IMG/VR virus record: IMGVR_UViG_3300031565_000338
Location: 1 to 24,981 of that record
DNA length: 24,981 nucleotides
Direction: 5' to 3' (one strand)
From: a virus
Shown here: positions 23,269 through 24,981 of the stretch, in pieces
How the letters are laid out: each line of letters starts with the position of its first letter
How positions within the stretch are numbered: position 1 is the first letter of the stretch
Made by a program: the position numbers and the translations under genes
The notes under the pieces: generated by a model
What the model was told of the DNA's origin: nothing
Databases searched by the model: none
What the model saw: only the letters and a program-made list of their open reading frames with translations

Positions 23269-24337
23269 TGATAAAACCGGTTTCAAGAATATTAATAATT
23301 TTGTCTGCTGCATGACCATCGCCATACAATAATCCCTGACTACCATTGATTTTATGTGAGCCGGAATAATCTTTATATAATATATTCCAGCCACTTTCCA
23401 CTGTTTCTGTCCACTCGGTTTCTTCCCGCAAGGTAATACAGGGAACTTTGAGCCAATAGGCTTCTTTTTGCATTCCTCCTGAATCAGTGAGAAGAAGTTT
23501 GCTGTTTTTTAATAACATTATCGAATCAAAATAGCTTACAGGATCAATAATTTTTATATTATCGGCAAATGTATGTTTTATAAAATAATCATTATAAATA
23601 TTCATACTTCTGGGATGCATCGGGAAGATGATTTCTTTATCATTTGCCACACTATTAACAAATGAAATTATTTCCTTGAACTTTTCTATGTTGTCTGTAT
23701 TTTCGGGACGGTGAATAGTGAGCACCCCATATTCCTTTTCCCGCAATCCTAAGCTATCGATAATATCGGATTTCTTCTCAGCGATTTCTTTTGCGTTGAG
23801 TAAAACATCATACATGACATCGCCGGTATTAATCCCGTTAGTAATTCCTTCTATTTTAAGTTGCTTTACAGCATTCTCGCTCGAGCAAAAAAGATATGTC
23901 GATATGTGGTCGGTCAATATTCTATTTATTTCTTCTGGCATATATTTATTAAAACTTCTCAAACCAGCCTCCACATGAGCAACAGGAATATGAAGTTTTA
24001 CTGCAGCAAGCATACCCCCAAGTGTTGAGTTTGTATCGCCATATACAATTACAACATCGGGTCTTTCCTCAAACAAAACCTCTTCTGTTTTCTTAAGGAT
24101 TTCTGCGGTCTGTCTCCCATGAGTGCCGGAACCAACACAAAGGTAATAATCCGGGACTTTCATGCTGAATCCATCAAAAAATATCTTCGACATATTGTAA
24201 TCATAATGCTGACCCGTATGAACCAATACATCGTTAATTCTGGCATCTGTTTGTATATTAAAACGCACAATAGCATTTGATATTGGAAAGTATTTGATAA
24301 ATTGAGGTCTTGCTCCAACAATATTGATTATCTTCAT
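23261..24337 (-). CDS. UDP-N-acetylglucosamine 2-epimerase (non-hydrolysing, WecB-like)
   Basis: 358 residues from ATG 24337, which has AGGAAAG upstream; the open frame to 24394 has no site and covers a structured non-coding stretch. Family residues are all visible: GARPQFIK (8-15), HTGQHYDYNMS, YGDTNST (Asp101), HVEAGLRS (Glu123), MPEEINR (Glu135), TIHRPENT (His209), FPMHPR and LTDSGGMQKEA (Asp285). The acid residues and His line up with the E. coli WecB catalytic set D95/E117/E131/H213. Reaction: UDP-GlcNAc to UDP-ManNAc, a cytoplasmic donor step. It lies between the small and large terminase genes and overlaps the latter. It looks complete and active. Confidence 0.93.
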   Translation of the reverse strand: MKIINIVGARPQFIKYFPISNAIVRFNIQTDARINDVLVHTGQHYDYNMSKIFFDGFSMKVPDYYLCVGSGTHGRQTAEILKKTEEVLFEERPDVVIVYGDTNSTLGGMLAAVKLHIPVAHVEAGLRSFNKYMPEEINRILTDHISTYLFCSSENAVKQLKIEGITNGINTGDVMYDVLLNAKEIAEKKSDIIDSLGLREKEYGVLTIHRPENTDNIEKFKEIISFVNSVANDKEIIFPMHPRSMNIYNDYFIKHTFADNIKIIDPVSYFDSIMLLKNSKLLLTDSGGMQKEAYWLKVPCITLREETEWTETVESGWNILYKDYSGSHKINGSQGLLYGDGHAADKIINILETGFINE

Positions 24338-24363
24338 ATTTATAATTCTTTCCTGTTTAGGAT

Positions 24364-24433
24364 GGGGCTGAAGCGCCGGCATTAGGCTCACCACACCTAT
24401 ACTTCAGCCCCGCAGCCTGCTGTGGCTGGCTAA
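24364..24433 (-). other. GC-rich structured element between terS and the epimerase gene
   Basis: A perfect 10-bp inverted repeat GGGGCTGAAG (24364-24373) / CTTCAGCCCC (24402-24411) encloses a 28-base loop that can itself form TAGG/CCTA on the transcribed strand. Just upstream AGCC-ACAGCA-GGCT can form a further small hairpin. I count 38 G+C in the 60 bases 24361-24420, far above the A+T-rich surroundings. No U-tract follows, so it is not a standard terminator. It may be a regulatory RNA in the epimerase leader, a DNA recognition site, or a scar of gene insertion. Confidence 0.6.
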
Positions 24434-24436
24434 ATA

Positions 24437-24943
24437 TTATCCTGTCATACCAATTATATCTCCCATCAGGTCTTTCGATTTCTTCTTTAAACCTGATTGT
24501 AGTTTTGGTCTCGCTACCGGTGATAAGCCAAGTTCACTTGCATACATTCTTAATTGCTGTAATACATGTCTTGCCTCCACAACAGCAGGATTTATCACTT
24601 TCTTGGTCAAGAATACATCACCTTTCTTGTTCAAATACTCTATTTCGATAAAAATGCCGTCAGTTTTGATATTCTGTTCTAATTCTACCCATCTGGCATA
24701 GTCCTGGCAGTAACCCGCAACCACAACCATGTCTAATTGTGATATTATCCCGACAACCTCAAGTTCCCTCGTGATCCTATCCCACTCTATCTTTGCAATA
24801 TCAGAAAGATGTGGTGGACATGGAGGAATATCAATCATAGGCTCCGGTTCAAGCTCATTCAATGGTCTTTTGCCCGGATTACCCTCTAATCTCTTAATGT
24901 TTGTCGGTTTTGGCTTTCTTCCTGGCACTTTCATCAACTCCAT
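24437..24943 (-). CDS. terS: Terminase small subunit, P27 family
   Basis: 168 residues. PGRKPKPTNIKRLEGNPGKR near the start is the family signature, followed by IPPCPPHLSDIAKIEWDRIT, L..VGIISQLD...V.GYCQDYARW, and ELGLSPVARPKL, equivalent to the usual 'fGLtP..R.rl' finish. Proteins of this family bind the viral packaging site and recruit the large subunit. ATG 24943 is given; ATG 24934 (Met4) is an alternative with GGAG directly upstream but at a short spacing. It is the first gene of the late operon in view. Confidence 0.93.
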   Translation of the reverse strand: MELMKVPGRKPKPTNIKRLEGNPGKRPLNELEPEPMIDIPPCPPHLSDIAKIEWDRITRELEVVGIISQLDMVVVAGYCQDYARWVELEQNIKTDGIFIEIEYLNKKGDVFLTKKVINPAVVEARHVLQQLRMYASELGLSPVARPKLQSGLKKKSKDLMGDIIGMTG

Positions 24944-24944
24944 A

Positions 24945-24974
24945 TATAGAAAATTTCATTTAGCGATTTCTATA
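24945..24974. repeat. AT-rich inverted repeat upstream of terS
   Basis: TATAGAAA (24945-24952) and TTTCTATA (24967-24974) form an 8-bp inverted repeat with a 14-base spacer, ending 1 base before the terS start codon. It could be an operator, a small leader hairpin or part of a packaging or promoter region. It is AT-only apart from one G or C per arm, so chance is possible. Bases 24975-24981 hold nothing I can call. Confidence 0.3.
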
Positions 24975-24981
24975 GGAAAAC

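Noticed and set aside
24364-24411. Intrinsic terminator for terS.
   Set aside because: The stem is strong, but no run of T follows on the transcribed strand, and the essential downstream genes are co-oriented.
1-24981. tRNA genes, CRISPR arrays, insertion sequences, attachment sites.
   Set aside because: No cloverleaf with a TTCGA-type arm, no regular spaced repeats, no transposase or terminal inverted repeats and no direct-repeat pair consistent with an attachment site were seen.

Overview
The window is a stretch of a tailed-phage genome, either a free virus or a prophage. It is A+T-rich and was read as standard code with ordinary Shine-Dalgarno sites. Every supported gene lies on the minus strand, so the operon reads from the right edge to the left. 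The order matches the late (virion) operon of a siphovirus with an HK97-type head and a long non-contractile tail. No integrase, repressor, lysis or replication gene is in view, so lifestyle and host cannot be read from it. The host is presumably an uncultivated bacterium; I do not name a taxon.

Right part (24.9 to 15.4 kb), packaging and head: P27-type small terminase, a WecB-like UDP-GlcNAc 2-epimerase, large terminase, a 49-residue membrane protein, an HK97-type portal with a fused SPP1 gp7/Mu F-like C-terminus, an intrinsic-terminator-like hairpin, a 12-residue basic mini-ORF, a His-rich protein, a stand-alone asparagine-synthase-like protein, a U35-type prohead protease, the major capsid protein and two small beta-rich probable virion proteins.

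Middle (15.4 to 10.5 kb), a block of five overlapping or abutting sugar/glycan genes inside the structural operon: an NAD-dependent sugar epimerase/dehydratase, a methyltransferase, a NodB-like deacetylase fused to a methyltransferase, and two GT-B glycosyltransferases. With the epimerase between the terminase genes and the asparagine-synthase-like gene, seven carbohydrate- or amide-chemistry genes are spread over three sites of the virion operon. My main hypothesis is that they build and attach, or modify, a glycan late in infection, with the virion itself as the most economical target.

Left part (10.5 to 0 kb), connector and tail: small structural-type proteins, including a zinc ribbon and a DUF2341-LamG protein ending in eight exact-length 20-residue repeats; gp6-like connector, head-tail adaptor, HK97 gp10-like and DUF3168 tail-completion proteins; tail tube protein; a tail assembly chaperone pair joined by a clear -1 frameshift site (A AAA AAC with an upstream SD-like GAGGAG); tape measure; and GTA-like DUF2460 and DUF2163 tail-tip proteins. 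The DUF2163 protein carries a LamG domain that itself appears split by a carbohydrate-binding-type domain. The start of a J-like host-specificity protein runs off the left edge.

There is no gene-free stretch longer than about 120 bases. All family assignments come from reading the translated sequences and from knowledge of the families; no database search was run.
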